From NCBI RefSeq assembly GCF_014042355.1, contig NZ_JACEZU010000001.1:124001-188000 (forward strand): a stretch of 64,000 bases of DNA, given 5' to 3'. Source of the stretch: Rugamonas apoptosis. GTDB taxonomy: Bacteria > Pseudomonadota > Gammaproteobacteria > Burkholderiales > Burkholderiaceae_D. Positions 35,731-46,741 of this stretch are shown in pieces. Below the pieces are notes generated by a model, which saw only the letters and a program-made list of their open reading frames with translations, was not told the origin of the DNA and did not search any database. The translations under genes were made by a program, and so were the position numbers. Each line of letters begins with the position of its first letter. The first letter of the stretch is position 1.

Positions 35731-35748
35731 CCTTCCCTCTGCCCGTAC

Positions 35749-36420
35749 TTACCCAGTCCGCTGGGCCGCATCCCTGGGCGCCGGCATGGCGCAGGCGCAG
35801 CCCGGTTGCTGGCTGCGCGCCTGCTTGCGGCGCCACAGCAAGCGCACGCCCAGCAGCAGCGCCACGATCACACCGAAGAGGATGGGCTGCGTGAAGTTAT
35901 GCTTGCCCGCCTTCATCCACCAGAAGTGCAGTATGCCCAGCGGCGCCACCACATACACGAGGCGGTGCAACCACTGCCAGCGCTTGCCGCCCAGGCGGCG
36001 CACCATGGCGTTGGTGCTGGTCACGGCCAGCGGCACCAGCAGCACGAAGGCCGAGAAACCGACCGTGATGAAGGGCCGCTTGAGCACGTCCTTCCACATT
36101 TCCTGCACATCGAAGAAGTGGTCGAACCACAGGAAGGTGGTGAAGTGCAGCGCCGCATAGAAGAACACGAACAAGCCCAGCATGCGGCGCAGCTTGATCA
36201 GCCAGTTCCACTTGCTCAGCTTGCGCAGCGGCGTGACGGCCAGCGTGATGCACAGGAAATACAGAGTCCAGTCGCCCGTGCCGCGCGTGATGAATTCCAG
36301 CGGTTCGACCAGTTGCCCGGTCACGGTCAGGTAGACCATGCGCAGGAAGGGGACCAGCGCCAGCGCGAAGATGCCGCCCTTGATGAAGCCGAGCTGGCGG
36401 GGGGTGGGATGGAAGTCCAT
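35749..36420 (-). CDS. msrQ: Heme-binding membrane subunit MsrQ
   Basis: 223 residues with about six hydrophobic segments and conserved histidines in AALHFTTFLWFDHFF and WLHRLVYV, typical of ferric-reductase-like MsrQ. It carries electrons from the cytosolic side to MsrP. It starts one base after msrP ends in the same orientation. Confidence 0.92.
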   Translation of the reverse strand: MDFHPTPRQLGFIKGGIFALALVPFLRMVYLTVTGQLVEPLEFITRGTGDWTLYFLCITLAVTPLRKLSKWNWLIKLRRMLGLFVFFYAALHFTTFLWFDHFFDVQEMWKDVLKRPFITVGFSAFVLLVPLAVTSTNAMVRRLGGKRWQWLHRLVYVVAPLGILHFWWMKAGKHNFTQPILFGVIVALLLGVRLLWRRKQARSQQPGCACAMPAPRDAAQRTG

Positions 36421-36421
36421 G

Positions 36422-37399
36422 TCAGAAATACTTTCTCAAGTCCATGCCCGTGTACAGCGAGGCGACGTCGCTATAACCGTTGAACATCAGCGTCTTGCGC
36501 TTGCGGCTGAAGAAACTGTCCTCGCCGATGCGGCGCTCGGTGCCCTGCGACCAGCGCGGGTGATCGACTTCCGGATTGACGTTGGAATAGAAACCATATT
36601 CCTGCGGCGCGGCCACATTCCACGCCGTACGGGGCTGGTCCTTGACGAAGCGGATGCGGACGATGGACTTGGCCGACTTGAAGCCGTACTTCCACGGCAG
36701 CACGATGCGCACCGGCGCACCGTTCTGGTTGGGCAAGGTTTCGCCATACATGCCCAGGGTCAGCAGCGCCAGCGGGTGGCGCGCCTCGTCCAGCCGCAAG
36801 CCTTCCACATAGGGCCATTCCAGCACGCGGCTGCCCACGCCGGGCATCTGTTTCTTGTCGGAAAGCGAAGTGAATTCCACGTATTTGGCGTTGCCGGTCG
36901 GTTCGACCCGCTTGATGATCTCGGAGAACGAGTAGCCCATCCACGGAATCACCATCGACCACCCTTCCACGCAGCGCAGCCGGTACACGCGTTCCTCGAT
37001 CGGCGCCAGCTTGAGCAGCGCGTCCAGGTCCAGGGTCATGGGCTTTTTTACTTCGCCGTCGATGGTGATGGTCCATGGCCGGGGCTTGAGCGTGTGGGCG
37101 TACTGGGCCGGATCGGCCTTGTCGGTGCCGAATTCGTAGAAATTGTTGTAGCTGGTGGCGTCCTTGTAGGCCGTGGGTTTGTCCATGGCTGACAAGGCGG
37201 GATTACGGGCGCCGGCCAGCTTGGGGTTCACCCCTTGCGCGAACGCTTCGCGGCTGGCCAGCTCCAGCAAGGCGGCGCTGCCCATCGTGCCGGCCGCCAG
37301 CTGCTTCATGAAATGACGGCGCGACTCGAATACGGCGCGCGGCGTGATTTCGGAGGGAAACGGCACATCGAGGCCGTTGGGGGAACGTTTGATCAGCAT
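36422..37399 (-). CDS. msrP: Periplasmic methionine-sulfoxide reductase catalytic subunit MsrP
   Basis: 325 residues. A twin-arginine signal ([13 protein letters not shown]) near residue 27 directs export. The molybdopterin-binding core carries the cysteine in [15 protein letters not shown]. It reduces methionine sulfoxide in periplasmic proteins with MsrQ. The pair sits between lysA and ccsB in one direction. Confidence 0.95.
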   Translation of the reverse strand: MLIKRSPNGLDVPFPSEITPRAVFESRRHFMKQLAAGTMGSAALLELASREAFAQGVNPKLAGARNPALSAMDKPTAYKDATSYNNFYEFGTDKADPAQYAHTLKPRPWTITIDGEVKKPMTLDLDALLKLAPIEERVYRLRCVEGWSMVIPWMGYSFSEIIKRVEPTGNAKYVEFTSLSDKKQMPGVGSRVLEWPYVEGLRLDEARHPLALLTLGMYGETLPNQNGAPVRIVLPWKYGFKSAKSIVRIRFVKDQPRTAWNVAAPQEYGFYSNVNPEVDHPRWSQGTERRIGEDSFFSRKRKTLMFNGYSDVASLYTGMDLRKYF

Positions 37400-37491
37400 G
37401 GCGACTCCAGAAAGGTGCGGGTTTGAGACTTGGTCTGTCCACCCAGCGCAAACCTTACACCATTCTGTCGTCGACCGTGCTTAGGCCTGGC

Positions 37492-38646
37492 TTAGAGCTT
37501 GCCGTAGGAGTGCAAACCGGACAGAAACATATTCACCCCCAGGAAGGCGAAGGTGGTGACGATCAGGCCCGTCAGCGCCCACCAGGCGGCCGCGCGGCCG
37601 CGCAAGCCCGTCATCAGGCGCATGTGCAGCCAGGCCGCGTAGTTGAGCCAGACGATCAGGGCCCAGGTTTCCTTCGGGTCCCACGACCAGTAGCCGCCCC
37701 AGGCCTCGGCCGCCCACAGCGCGCCCAGGATGGTGGCGATGGTGAAGAAGGCGAAACCGGCCGAAATGGCCTTGTACATCACGTCGTCCAGCACTTCCAG
37801 CGACGGCAGGCGGTCCGTCAGCCGGCCCGAGCTCTTGAGCAGGTAGGCGGCCGCCACCATGGCCGCCAGCGCGAAGTTGCCGTAGCCGATGAAGTTGGCC
37901 GGCACGTGGATCTTCATCCACCAGCTTTGCAGGGCCGGCACCAGCGGCTGGATGTCGGACGCGTCGCGGCTGACCGTGTACCACAGCAGGAAACCGATGG
38001 CGGCCGAGATCACCAGCAGCACGAAGGCGCCCATCTGGCGGGTCGCGTAGCGCTGCTCGAAGTACAGGTAGAACATGGCCGTGATCAGCGAGAACAGGAT
38101 GAACACTTCATACAGGTTGGAGACGGGGATGTGGCCCACGTCGGTGCCGATCAGGTAGGACTCGTACCAGCGCACCATCAAGCCCGTCAGGCCCAGCACC
38201 ACGGCCGTCCAGCACAGCTTGGAGCCGATGGTGGCGCCGGTGGCCGAGCGCGTGGCCAGGCCGATGCCGTAGAACAAGGTGGACAGGAAGAACATCACGC
38301 TCATCCACAGGATGGCGGACTGGCTCGACAGCATGTTGCGCAACAAGAACTTCTTGGTGCCCATGTCCAGCTCGCCGGCGTAGAGGGAAATGGCCCACAG
38401 CGCCAGCAAGGCCACCAGCGGCATCAGCCAGCGCACCGGCTTCCAGTGCCAGCCCAGCGCCGCGAAGGTGGGCACGGCCCCCAGCAGGATGCCTTTCTCA
38501 TAGACATCCATGTAGTTGCCGAAGCGGTTCAGCGCGTACAGGGCGGCGGCCAGCAGGCCGGCCGCGAACAGCCAGTCGAGCAGGCCCAGGCGCTTGAAAT
38601 AGCCTGGCGCCTGGGTATAAGTGGTGGTGCTTTGTGACAATTCCAT
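37492..38646 (-). CDS. ccsB: Cytochrome c biogenesis protein CcsB (System II)
   Basis: 384 residues with about eight membrane segments. The heme-handling WWD motif WGGYWSWDPKETW lies near residue 325, and conserved periplasmic histidines flank it. With ResB it delivers and attaches heme to apocytochrome c. It follows resB by 26 bases in the same orientation. Confidence 0.95.
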   Translation of the reverse strand: MELSQSTTTYTQAPGYFKRLGLLDWLFAAGLLAAALYALNRFGNYMDVYEKGILLGAVPTFAALGWHWKPVRWLMPLVALLALWAISLYAGELDMGTKKFLLRNMLSSQSAILWMSVMFFLSTLFYGIGLATRSATGATIGSKLCWTAVVLGLTGLMVRWYESYLIGTDVGHIPVSNLYEVFILFSLITAMFYLYFEQRYATRQMGAFVLLVISAAIGFLLWYTVSRDASDIQPLVPALQSWWMKIHVPANFIGYGNFALAAMVAAAYLLKSSGRLTDRLPSLEVLDDVMYKAISAGFAFFTIATILGALWAAEAWGGYWSWDPKETWALIVWLNYAAWLHMRLMTGLRGRAAAWWALTGLIVTTFAFLGVNMFLSGLHSYGKL

Positions 38647-38672
38647 CTCTATTCTCCGGCTTTTTTGACAGC

Positions 38673-40754
38673 TTACGCCGATTGCGGCAGTTTTTCTTTC
38701 AGGCTAGCGAATTCATGCTCGAAATCGAGCGTCTTGCGCTGGGTGCTCATGGCCATCACGGCATCCGTGCCGCCGCCCGCTTCCTTGACCCAGACCCAGA
38801 CCCGGCGCTCGCGGATGTAGAACATGGCGAACACGCCCAGCACCAGTAGCAGACAGCCGAAGTAGACCACGGCCTTGCCCGGCGAGCGGGTGACCTGGAA
38901 TACGGATGCCTTCACTTCCGTAAAGTCGTCCAGCTGCAGGTAGAACGGCGCGCCGTAGAAGAAGCTGTCGGACAGCGCGTTGGTGGCCAGTTGCAGGAAA
39001 CGGCCGTGGACTTCATCGGCCGGGGCCGGGGCCACGCCATCCTGGGCGCGCGCCACCTGCCACAAATCCCACAGGGCGCCGTTGAGGATCTTCATGAAGA
39101 TGTCGGCCGCTTTTTCCTGTTCGGCCTGCGGCACTTTTTCCAGGAAGCGGGAAATGGCGACGAAGCCGGCTTCCTTGTCGTTGCCGGCGAAGATGGCCAT
39201 GCTGCGCTCGGCCGACTGCTGCAACTGGGCGCGCAGCGCGTCGCTGCCGTTGGGCATGGCGTGCTGGGCGTAACGCTGGGCCGCTTGCGTGCGCAGGGCC
39301 GGGTTGTGGATGGCGGCCCGCAGCCGCATCCATTCCGTCACGCTGTGGCCATCGTCGGCCGGGATGCGCAGGTAGCTGAACGGGTCACCGGGGCTCACCC
39401 GCATGCCGGCCAGGAACACGGTGGCGCCGTCGACCGTCACCGGCTGCATGTAGTTCTGGTATTCACGGGCCTGGCCGGTCTTGTCGCGCAGCTTGTACTG
39501 CACGCTGGGGCCAACGTTCTTCAAGTCCTTGTTGTTGGCGTTCTTGGCGGCCGAACCGAGGTGCTTGTCCAGGCCCACGGCGAACTGCTCGTTGAAGCTC
39601 TGGCCCTTGGCCACGGCGCGGGTATCGGTGCTGGCCAGGTTTTCCACATTGAAGGGACGGAAGCCCGACCACTCCACCGTGTAAGCGTCGCCCATGGCGG
39701 TGCTGCCGCCCACTTCGCCGTTGATCTTGAAGGTCTGCCTGGCGCCGCCGGCCATCGGGAAGCCGGTCAGTTGCAGCTTGCTGCCGCCATCCTCGAAGCT
39801 GGACTGGTACACGGCCAGGCCCTTGTAGATCAGGGGCTTGTTCACTTCGATGGTGGCGGGGAAGGTCTTGCCCGATTCATGGTCGCGGATCACCACGTCG
39901 CTGGCGAACAGCTTGGGCATGCCCGTCGTGTAGAACTCGATGTGGAATTTCTTCAGCTGGATCGTGAACGGCAAGTCCTGGATCAGCACGCCATCGGCGC
40001 GCGGGATGATGGCGGCGTCGCTGGCCGAGCCTTCCGGGATCATGGTGTTGCCACGGAAGGTGGGGTTACTCAGGCCCAGCCGGTGCTGCCTGGGGATCTC
40101 CGCGATCACGCCATTGCCGGCGAATGGGGTCTTGCCCAGGAACCATTCCTGGACCCGGATCGGCATGTCCGAATCGAGCAGGCCGCCGATGCAGATGATG
40201 ACGATGGCCGAGTGGGCGAAGATGTAGCCGAACTTGTTGGCGGCGCCCTTCTTGGCCGTCACCAGCGTGGCGCCCTCTTTTTCCACGGCCTTGCTGCGGT
40301 AGCCGGCGTCGTGCAGGCGGTTCATGGTCTGCTGCACCAGCGCGGGCCGGGCCAGCGCCGTCTGCCACTGGTGCTTGTGGTGGAAGTTGTGCAGCGACTG
40401 CTCGCGCACGTGCTCGCGCCAGCTGCGCATATCCTTGAGCATCTTGGGCGTATTGCGCACGATGCACAGCGAGGTGGACACCACCAGGAAACCCATGATG
40501 GTGAGGAACCACCAGGCCGAATAGACGGAATACAGGCTCAGCTTCTCGAACACGTCGAACCAGAACGGGCCGAACTGGTTCACGTAGTTGGGCATCGGTT
40601 CGTTCTGCTTCATCACCGTACCGATCATGGCGGCGATGGCGATCAGGGTCAGCAGCGCGATGGCGAAACGCATCGACGAGATCAGCTCGACGACTTCGCC
40701 CACGATGGGGCGGCGGGTTTTCAGTTCAATACCGGTGGTGCTAGGGCTACTCAT
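38673..40754 (-). CDS. resB: Cytochrome c biogenesis protein ResB (System II)
   Basis: 693 residues. N-terminal membrane helices (residues about 25-100), a large periplasmic domain and one C-terminal helix form the ResB layout. It partners with CcsB. ATG 40754 is chosen over an ATG 45 bases upstream because the extra residues are polar and not conserved. A terminator separates it from the upstream cytochrome c4. Confidence 0.93.
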   Translation of the reverse strand: MSSPSTTGIELKTRRPIVGEVVELISSMRFAIALLTLIAIAAMIGTVMKQNEPMPNYVNQFGPFWFDVFEKLSLYSVYSAWWFLTIMGFLVVSTSLCIVRNTPKMLKDMRSWREHVREQSLHNFHHKHQWQTALARPALVQQTMNRLHDAGYRSKAVEKEGATLVTAKKGAANKFGYIFAHSAIVIICIGGLLDSDMPIRVQEWFLGKTPFAGNGVIAEIPRQHRLGLSNPTFRGNTMIPEGSASDAAIIPRADGVLIQDLPFTIQLKKFHIEFYTTGMPKLFASDVVIRDHESGKTFPATIEVNKPLIYKGLAVYQSSFEDGGSKLQLTGFPMAGGARQTFKINGEVGGSTAMGDAYTVEWSGFRPFNVENLASTDTRAVAKGQSFNEQFAVGLDKHLGSAAKNANNKDLKNVGPSVQYKLRDKTGQAREYQNYMQPVTVDGATVFLAGMRVSPGDPFSYLRIPADDGHSVTEWMRLRAAIHNPALRTQAAQRYAQHAMPNGSDALRAQLQQSAERSMAIFAGNDKEAGFVAISRFLEKVPQAEQEKAADIFMKILNGALWDLWQVARAQDGVAPAPADEVHGRFLQLATNALSDSFFYGAPFYLQLDDFTEVKASVFQVTRSPGKAVVYFGCLLLVLGVFAMFYIRERRVWVWVKEAGGGTDAVMAMSTQRKTLDFEHEFASLKEKLPQSA

Positions 40755-40805
40755 GCGCGTCTTTTGTGAGGGAGGAGCGGGATCGGAAGCAGGCAGCATA
40801 CCAAC

Positions 40806-40842
40806 AAAAAGGGCAGCCCGCTTTACGCTGCCGCCCTTTTTT
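40806..40842 (-). terminator. Rho-independent terminator after cytochrome c4
   Basis: AAAAAGGGC (40806-40814) and GCCCTTTTT (40833-40841) pair, with inner AGC/GCT. On the minus strand the stem ends in a U-run, 50 bases past the cytochrome stop. Confidence 0.8.
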
Positions 40843-40892
40843 CACTTCCGTGTCCGCCACCGCACCGGAGGCCGGCGCGGGACAACAATCGA

Positions 40893-41573
40893 TTATTTCA
40901 AGCCAGCGACGTAATCGGCCACGGCCTTGATTTCTTCGGCCGACATGCGCTTGGCGATGGTGCTCATCTGGGCGCTGTTCTTGCGGGCGTCCGTGCGGAA
41001 CAGGTCCAGCTGGGCCACCGTGTAATCCTGGTGCTGGCCGCCGATGCGCGGGTATTGCACCGGTACGCCGGCGCCACCGGCGCCATGGCAGCTGGCGCAG
41101 GCCGGCACGTTCTTCTCGGCGATACCGCCGCGATAGATTTTCTTGCCCAAATCGACCGTATCCTTGTCCTTGGCGGCGCCAGGCTTTTGCGCCTGGGCGG
41201 CCAGGTAGGCGCCGATGTTCTTCTTGTCCTCGTCCGTCATCATCTTGGCGTAGGTCGACATGATGGCCTGGGTGCGCGCGGGGCTGGCGAAATCGTTCAG
41301 TTGCTTGACGATGTAGCCTTCATGCTGGCCCGCCAGTTTCGGGTTGACGGCGATGGTCGAATTACCAGCTTCGCCGTGGCAAGCCACGCAAGCGGGCAGG
41401 CTGCGGGTGGCGTCGCCTTCCGTGAACAGCTTGGCGCCCTTGGCCGGATCGGCCTTGACCACCACCGGCTCTGCATGGGCAGGTTTTTTCTCTTCGGACG
41501 CCGACGCGGTCGCCGACACAGCCAGCAGAGCGACGATCAAGGATTTTGCAAATGGTGAAAAGGCACGATTCAT
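40893..41573 (-). CDS. Diheme cytochrome c4
   Basis: 226 residues. A Sec signal (ending about VSATASASE) precedes two cytochrome c domains with heme motifs CVACH and CASCH. Methionine ligands are likely in MMTDEDK and MSAEEIK surroundings. It is a periplasmic electron carrier to terminal oxidases. Its position next to the System II assembly genes is conserved in betaproteobacteria. Confidence 0.93.
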   Translation of the reverse strand: MNRAFSPFAKSLIVALLAVSATASASEEKKPAHAEPVVVKADPAKGAKLFTEGDATRSLPACVACHGEAGNSTIAVNPKLAGQHEGYIVKQLNDFASPARTQAIMSTYAKMMTDEDKKNIGAYLAAQAQKPGAAKDKDTVDLGKKIYRGGIAEKNVPACASCHGAGGAGVPVQYPRIGGQHQDYTVAQLDLFRTDARKNSAQMSTIAKRMSAEEIKAVADYVAGLK

Positions 41574-41769
41574 TCAGACACCCTGAGACTAGTCAATAAA
41601 TTGGTGGTAAAAAAACGTTGCCGTCGATTCCCCGCCGCACTGCCGCGCGCATCGCTGCGCACACTGCTTCGATCTAGCACGAAATATGCTTGGCAACAAT
41701 TCGTAACCCCTTATTGTACAATAGCTTTCTCAGGCTTTTGCCCCTCTTGTTGCATTTTCTACCTATCCC

Positions 41770-42522
41770 ATGTCAATACTCTGGCAAGCCCGCTTCTTTA
41801 CGACCGTCAACCAACTGCGCGACCTGCCCCACACCACGGTGCCGGAAATCGCCTTCGCCGGCCGTTCCAACGCCGGCAAATCGACCGCCATCAACATCCT
41901 GTGCAACCAGAAGGGCTTGGCGTTCGCGTCCAAGACCCCGGGCCGCACCCAGCACATCAATTTCTTCTCGATCGGCGGCGCCCACGTGGCCCAGCACCGG
42001 AAAGATCCCACCATCGTCGACGAAATCCGCTGCCTGCTGGTGGACTTGCCCGGCTATGGCTATGCGGAAGTGTCCGGTTCGGCCAAGCTGCACTGGCAGC
42101 GCCTGCTGGGCGACTACGTGCAACGGCGCGACCAGTTGGCCGGCCTGATCCTGATCATGGACGCGCGCCGCCCGTTCACCGAGCTCGACATCCAGATGCT
42201 GGAATGGTTCGCCCCCACGGGCAAGCCCATCCATTGCATCCTGACCAAGGTTGACAAGCTCAACCGCAACGAATCCGTCAACGTGCTGCGCCAGGCCAAG
42301 GCCAAGCTCGACAGCTACGTGGACGAGGACGGCGAAGGCTTCCCCTTCACCGTGCAACTGTTCTCCGCGCTCAAGCGCATCGGCATCGACGAAGCCAACG
42401 ACAAGATCATCGAACTGGCCGGCCTGACGGCAGACGAGGCGGCCGCCGCGACGGACCTGATCGAAGCGCCCGACGATGACGACGACGATGTGGATGCCGA
42501 CGCCGGCAGCGCCCAACCCTAA
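41770..42522 (+). CDS. yihA: Ribosome biogenesis GTP-binding protein YihA/EngB
   Basis: 250 residues. G1 GRSNAGKS, G3 DLPGYG and G4 TKVDKL are all present. The C-terminal tail is extremely acidic ([12 protein letters not shown]), longer than in many homologues. It assists 50S assembly and is essential. A consensus-like TACAAT at 41717-41722 may be the -10 of its promoter. It is followed by hemB with 15-24 bases between, depending on the hemB start. Confidence 0.96.
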   Translation: MSILWQARFFTTVNQLRDLPHTTVPEIAFAGRSNAGKSTAINILCNQKGLAFASKTPGRTQHINFFSIGGAHVAQHRKDPTIVDEIRCLLVDLPGYGYAEVSGSAKLHWQRLLGDYVQRRDQLAGLILIMDARRPFTELDIQMLEWFAPTGKPIHCILTKVDKLNRNESVNVLRQAKAKLDSYVDEDGEGFPFTVQLFSALKRIGIDEANDKIIELAGLTADEAAAATDLIEAPDDDDDDVDADAGSAQP

Positions 42523-43563
<1,041 letters not shown>

Positions 43564-43613
43564 GTCCAAGGGAGCGGAGGCCGCTGCGGCGGCCCCGCCG
43601 AAAATCGGAAGAC

Positions 43614-43668
43614 CGGGGTCAGTTCCGGCATCGCGCCACCATTTGGCACGTTGCCGGAACTGACCCCG
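43614..43668. repeat. REP-like hairpin, copy B (inverted copy of 433-498)
   Basis: Perfect 17-bp arms CGGGGTCAGTTCCGGCA (43614-43630) and TGCCGGAACTGACCCCG (43652-43668). Its loop is nearly the reverse complement of the loop at 455-476 (TCGCGCCACC..TTTGGC), so the same element is inserted in the opposite orientation. It sits between the convergent hemB and zinc-ribbon genes. Confidence 0.85.
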
Positions 43669-43680
43669 CTGCTTTATGCC

Positions 43681-44553
43681 CTACCGGCCGCGCCGGTATT
43701 CGGGGAACATTTCCTTCAACAGGAACGCCGTCAATTCCGGCTCATCCTGCTTGCGGGCGCTCATCGTGATGACCTTGCCCAGGCGCTGCGATTCCCATGG
43801 GAAGTCGGCCGGGTGGTCCTTGCGGATAATCTCGATCATTTTCTTCACGATGGCCGTTTCCAGGTCCGGCCAGTCGCCCACTTCCACGTGCACCTGCTGG
43901 GTCCAGTTGCGGCGGAAATTCGTGTTCCAGCCCCGGAACTTGACGTCGGCGCCATGGTAGGTGCGGTCGGCGATGGAGAACAGGCCGCCCGTGTCGTCGC
44001 GGTCGCGGCCGTTGGAGCGGCCCTGGGCGCCGGCGATGTTGGCCCTGGCGATGCGGTTGGCGCGGTCATTCTCACTTTCCGGCGCCGGTTCGGACGGCTG
44101 CGGGTTCTCGGCGGCGCGCTGGGCGCGGCGCTTGGCGATCATTTCCGACATATCCTGCTCGGGCGGCGGCTGCATGGGCGCCACCACGGGCGGCACATAG
44201 GTTTCCAGCTTGGGCCGGGCGGCGGCCGGCGGCGTGATGGCGGCCACCGCATGCTTGGGCTGCGGCTGCGGCTTGGCCTTGGCCAGTTCCGTCTTCTTCT
44301 CCGGCTTGTTCGGTTTATTCGGTTGGTTCGGCAGCGGCGCGATGTAGACCATCTCCCCGTCCCCGCGCGGCGGCGTGCGGTGGAACGGTTCGCTGGGCTT
44401 GAGGAAATAGTAAAGCACGGCCAGCAAGTGCAGGCCGATCGAGATGGCGACGCCGATCCGGTCCGACATGCGCTTGCGCCGGCCATAGCCATAGCCATCG
44501 CGGGCTGGCAGGCGCTGGCCGCAGCTGTGGCAATACTCGGAATCTGCTGACAT
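43681..44553 (-). CDS. Zinc-ribbon-like, proline-rich single-pass membrane protein
   Basis: 290 residues. A short N-terminal CHSCG motif (half a zinc ribbon) is followed by a basic segment, one hydrophobic helix (GVAISIGLHLLAVLYYFL), a Pro/Lys-rich linker of about 100 residues (PNKPNKPEKK, KPQPQPKH), and a C-terminal folded domain with WTQQVHVEVGDWPDLETAIV. The layout recalls TonB/TolA proteins spanning the periplasm, but the C-terminal domain is not recognised. ATG 44553 is preferred over an earlier in-frame start because it gives MSADSEYCHSCG. Function unknown. Confidence 0.7.
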   Translation of the reverse strand: MSADSEYCHSCGQRLPARDGYGYGRRKRMSDRIGVAISIGLHLLAVLYYFLKPSEPFHRTPPRGDGEMVYIAPLPNQPNKPNKPEKKTELAKAKPQPQPKHAVAAITPPAAARPKLETYVPPVVAPMQPPPEQDMSEMIAKRRAQRAAENPQPSEPAPESENDRANRIARANIAGAQGRSNGRDRDDTGGLFSIADRTYHGADVKFRGWNTNFRRNWTQQVHVEVGDWPDLETAIVKKMIEIIRKDHPADFPWESQRLGKVITMSARKQDEPELTAFLLKEMFPEYRRGR

Positions 44554-44756
44554 CGTGTGCGTATCGTCGTGCAAGAGCGAACCTTCGTGGTGCGTGATCG
44601 TCAAAATGCGGTCATAGTGCCAGAGTCCCGCCATTTTTGGAACCGCGCCGCCAGGCCGGCGCCGCCCGCGCGGTGCGCGCGCAGGTGGGCCAGCCTGAGT
44701 TCCGGTAGCTTACCGGAGCTTGGTCTTGATGAATGTTACGGTATGTATCAACACCG

Positions 44757-46667
44757 CTACATGGTGACGCGCGGCTGGGCCGGCAAGGGAGAAAGTTCGG
44801 CATCCGCCTCGGGACGGCGGCGCGGGCCGCGGCGCGGCGCGTCCGGAATTTGTGCAAACATGGCGGAAACACAACGCTCGGCGTCGAGTACCTGGCGCGA
44901 CCGCATCAGGGGCCGGGGCAAGGCATGGGTGTAGTAATGCGGCCCTTCGACCGGGAAACCCAGCGCCCAGATATTGCCTGCCGCCTGGCCAGCCGCGTTG
45001 CGCGGGTGGCCATCCAGGTCGATGTCGATGCCGCCCGGGTGGAACACCCCGTTGTAATACGGCCGCACCATGCCGCGCCGCATCAGGTTCTGGGTGAAGG
45101 GGGAATCGTCCGTTTCCGGGCAAAACACGTCCAGCCTGGCCACCACCAGCACGTCGAACGGGTGGCGCTCCTGTTGTGCGCCGAAACGGGTTTGCAGCAC
45201 GAAAGTCGATTCATTCTCGTCGATGCCGATCACGCCATTGGGGCCGGATACGATCTGCACCACGCCCGCGTCCAGCAGGGCCAGTAATTCCTCGTTGCGG
45301 TGCCGGGGCGGGCCGAACGCGATGCGGTTGATGATGGGGTGGTAGACGTTGAGGAATTTGCGGTGCGAGGCCGGCGTCAGGCCGCCGAATTCCAGCGCCG
45401 CCTGCAGGCCGGCCCGTACGTCGCGCAGTACGTCGGTGGCCGCCTTCACGGGGCTGTCGACGTTGCCCTTGTGGGCTTCGGCCAGGTCCTCCATCAGCCA
45501 GCGGCGGAAATAGGCGCGGAACGCGTCCAGCGTGCCGAACTCGCGCCCCCGCAGCGGGAACAGCAAACCGTCGATGATCTCCGCTTCCGGCGGGGCCAGC
45601 ACGTAGCTGGCCGGGTCGGGTGCGCGGCCATCGACCGTGGCACGGTAGACGTAACCCATCTCCCGCTTGAGCAGCGGCAGCAATTCCACATCGAAATCAA
45701 GCTGGCGGCTGCCCCGCTCGCGCTGGGCCCGGTAGCGCAGGGCTTCGATCGCTTCGGGCGTGAAGAAGTGCGGCTGGTGGCGGCCGTCCAGTCCCTTCTG
45801 GTTCAGGCCCCTGGCCGCCGATGGCAGGCACTGGCGCGAGCACAGCAGCAGTGTCGGCTCCCGTCCCGATTTTTCGTAGCGCATGCCGTGCGCGTCGCGC
45901 ACGAAGGCGCCGCCCCGCCCCACCGTCAATTCCGCGATCACATCATGCGCGCTCAGGCCCAGGCCCTGGATGGCCACCCGCGCGTCGGCCCCTATCCGGA
46001 CCAGTTGCTCCAGCGGATAGATGTGGCGGTAGTAGCCCAGCCGGCTGTTGTAGCGCGCGTGATCCTGGGCGAACTTGCGGCACCACGCGTCATGGTCGCT
46101 GAGCACATTGTTGCCATGGCCGGTGGTGAGGAACACGAAGTCGCTCAGGATGATGAAGCCGCTTTCCAGTTCCACCACGCAGCGCCCGTCGGGCTGCTGC
46201 CACAGGTCGTGCGCGCGCAGCCGGTGGTGGGTCAGCGTGACGCCGTCCGGCAAGCTGGCCACCAGTTGTTCGTAGCCCCAGGTCAGGTATTCGCCCAGCA
46301 GGCGGCGCGGCAGATGATCGAGTTCGCTGATCTCGGCCCCGGCTCCGGTGGCGCCGATGCGGTAATACTGCTCGCCCACACGCCGGTAGCCGGCCTCGCG
46401 CGCCCATTGCGTGAGCGAGGGCGCGGCGCACGGCGGCCCCTGCTTCACCACGCCCGGCGCGGGGAACAGCGTGACCTGGCTGGCGATGGTGTTGATCAAC
46501 AAGTGCTGGGGCTGGCGCGCGGAATGCACGCCCTGCCCGCACTCGCCGGGCTCGACCAGGATCAGGTCGAGCAACAGGTCGCGGCCGCGCACCAGGGCCG
46601 CCAGCCGCTCCAGAACGCTGAGTCCGCGCGGGCCCATGCCGATGATGGTGATGGTGTATCGCTTCAT
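44757..46667 (-). CDS. FAD/NAD(P)-binding protein (NAD_binding_9-like)
   Basis: 636 residues. The dinucleotide-binding motif IIGMGPRGLSVLERL is at residue about 10, and other parts (LLINTIASQVTLFPAPG, VAIQGLGLSAHDVIAEL) match large FAD/NAD(P)-binding proteins often seen near natural-product or siderophore genes. The C-terminus ends in an Arg/Pro-rich tail. ATG 46667 has a strong AAGGAGG in front. No such partner genes are present here, and it lies alone beside an RND pump. Substrate unknown. Confidence 0.75.
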   Translation of the reverse strand: MKRYTITIIGMGPRGLSVLERLAALVRGRDLLLDLILVEPGECGQGVHSARQPQHLLINTIASQVTLFPAPGVVKQGPPCAAPSLTQWAREAGYRRVGEQYYRIGATGAGAEISELDHLPRRLLGEYLTWGYEQLVASLPDGVTLTHHRLRAHDLWQQPDGRCVVELESGFIILSDFVFLTTGHGNNVLSDHDAWCRKFAQDHARYNSRLGYYRHIYPLEQLVRIGADARVAIQGLGLSAHDVIAELTVGRGGAFVRDAHGMRYEKSGREPTLLLCSRQCLPSAARGLNQKGLDGRHQPHFFTPEAIEALRYRAQRERGSRQLDFDVELLPLLKREMGYVYRATVDGRAPDPASYVLAPPEAEIIDGLLFPLRGREFGTLDAFRAYFRRWLMEDLAEAHKGNVDSPVKAATDVLRDVRAGLQAALEFGGLTPASHRKFLNVYHPIINRIAFGPPRHRNEELLALLDAGVVQIVSGPNGVIGIDENESTFVLQTRFGAQQERHPFDVLVVARLDVFCPETDDSPFTQNLMRRGMVRPYYNGVFHPGGIDIDLDGHPRNAAGQAAGNIWALGFPVEGPHYYTHALPRPLMRSRQVLDAERCVSAMFAQIPDAPRRGPRRRPEADAELSPLPAQPRVTM

Positions 46668-46741
46668 CGCCCCTCCTTGCTGCAAGGAAAAAAGTCCTTG
46701 CCTATGATACGAAGGGGCTCAGCGGTGCGGCTTGTCGCCGC

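Noticed and set aside
40755..40892. An earlier start for resB at 40799
   Set aside because: It would add 15 polar residues lying over the terminator region and it lacks a better ribosome binding site.
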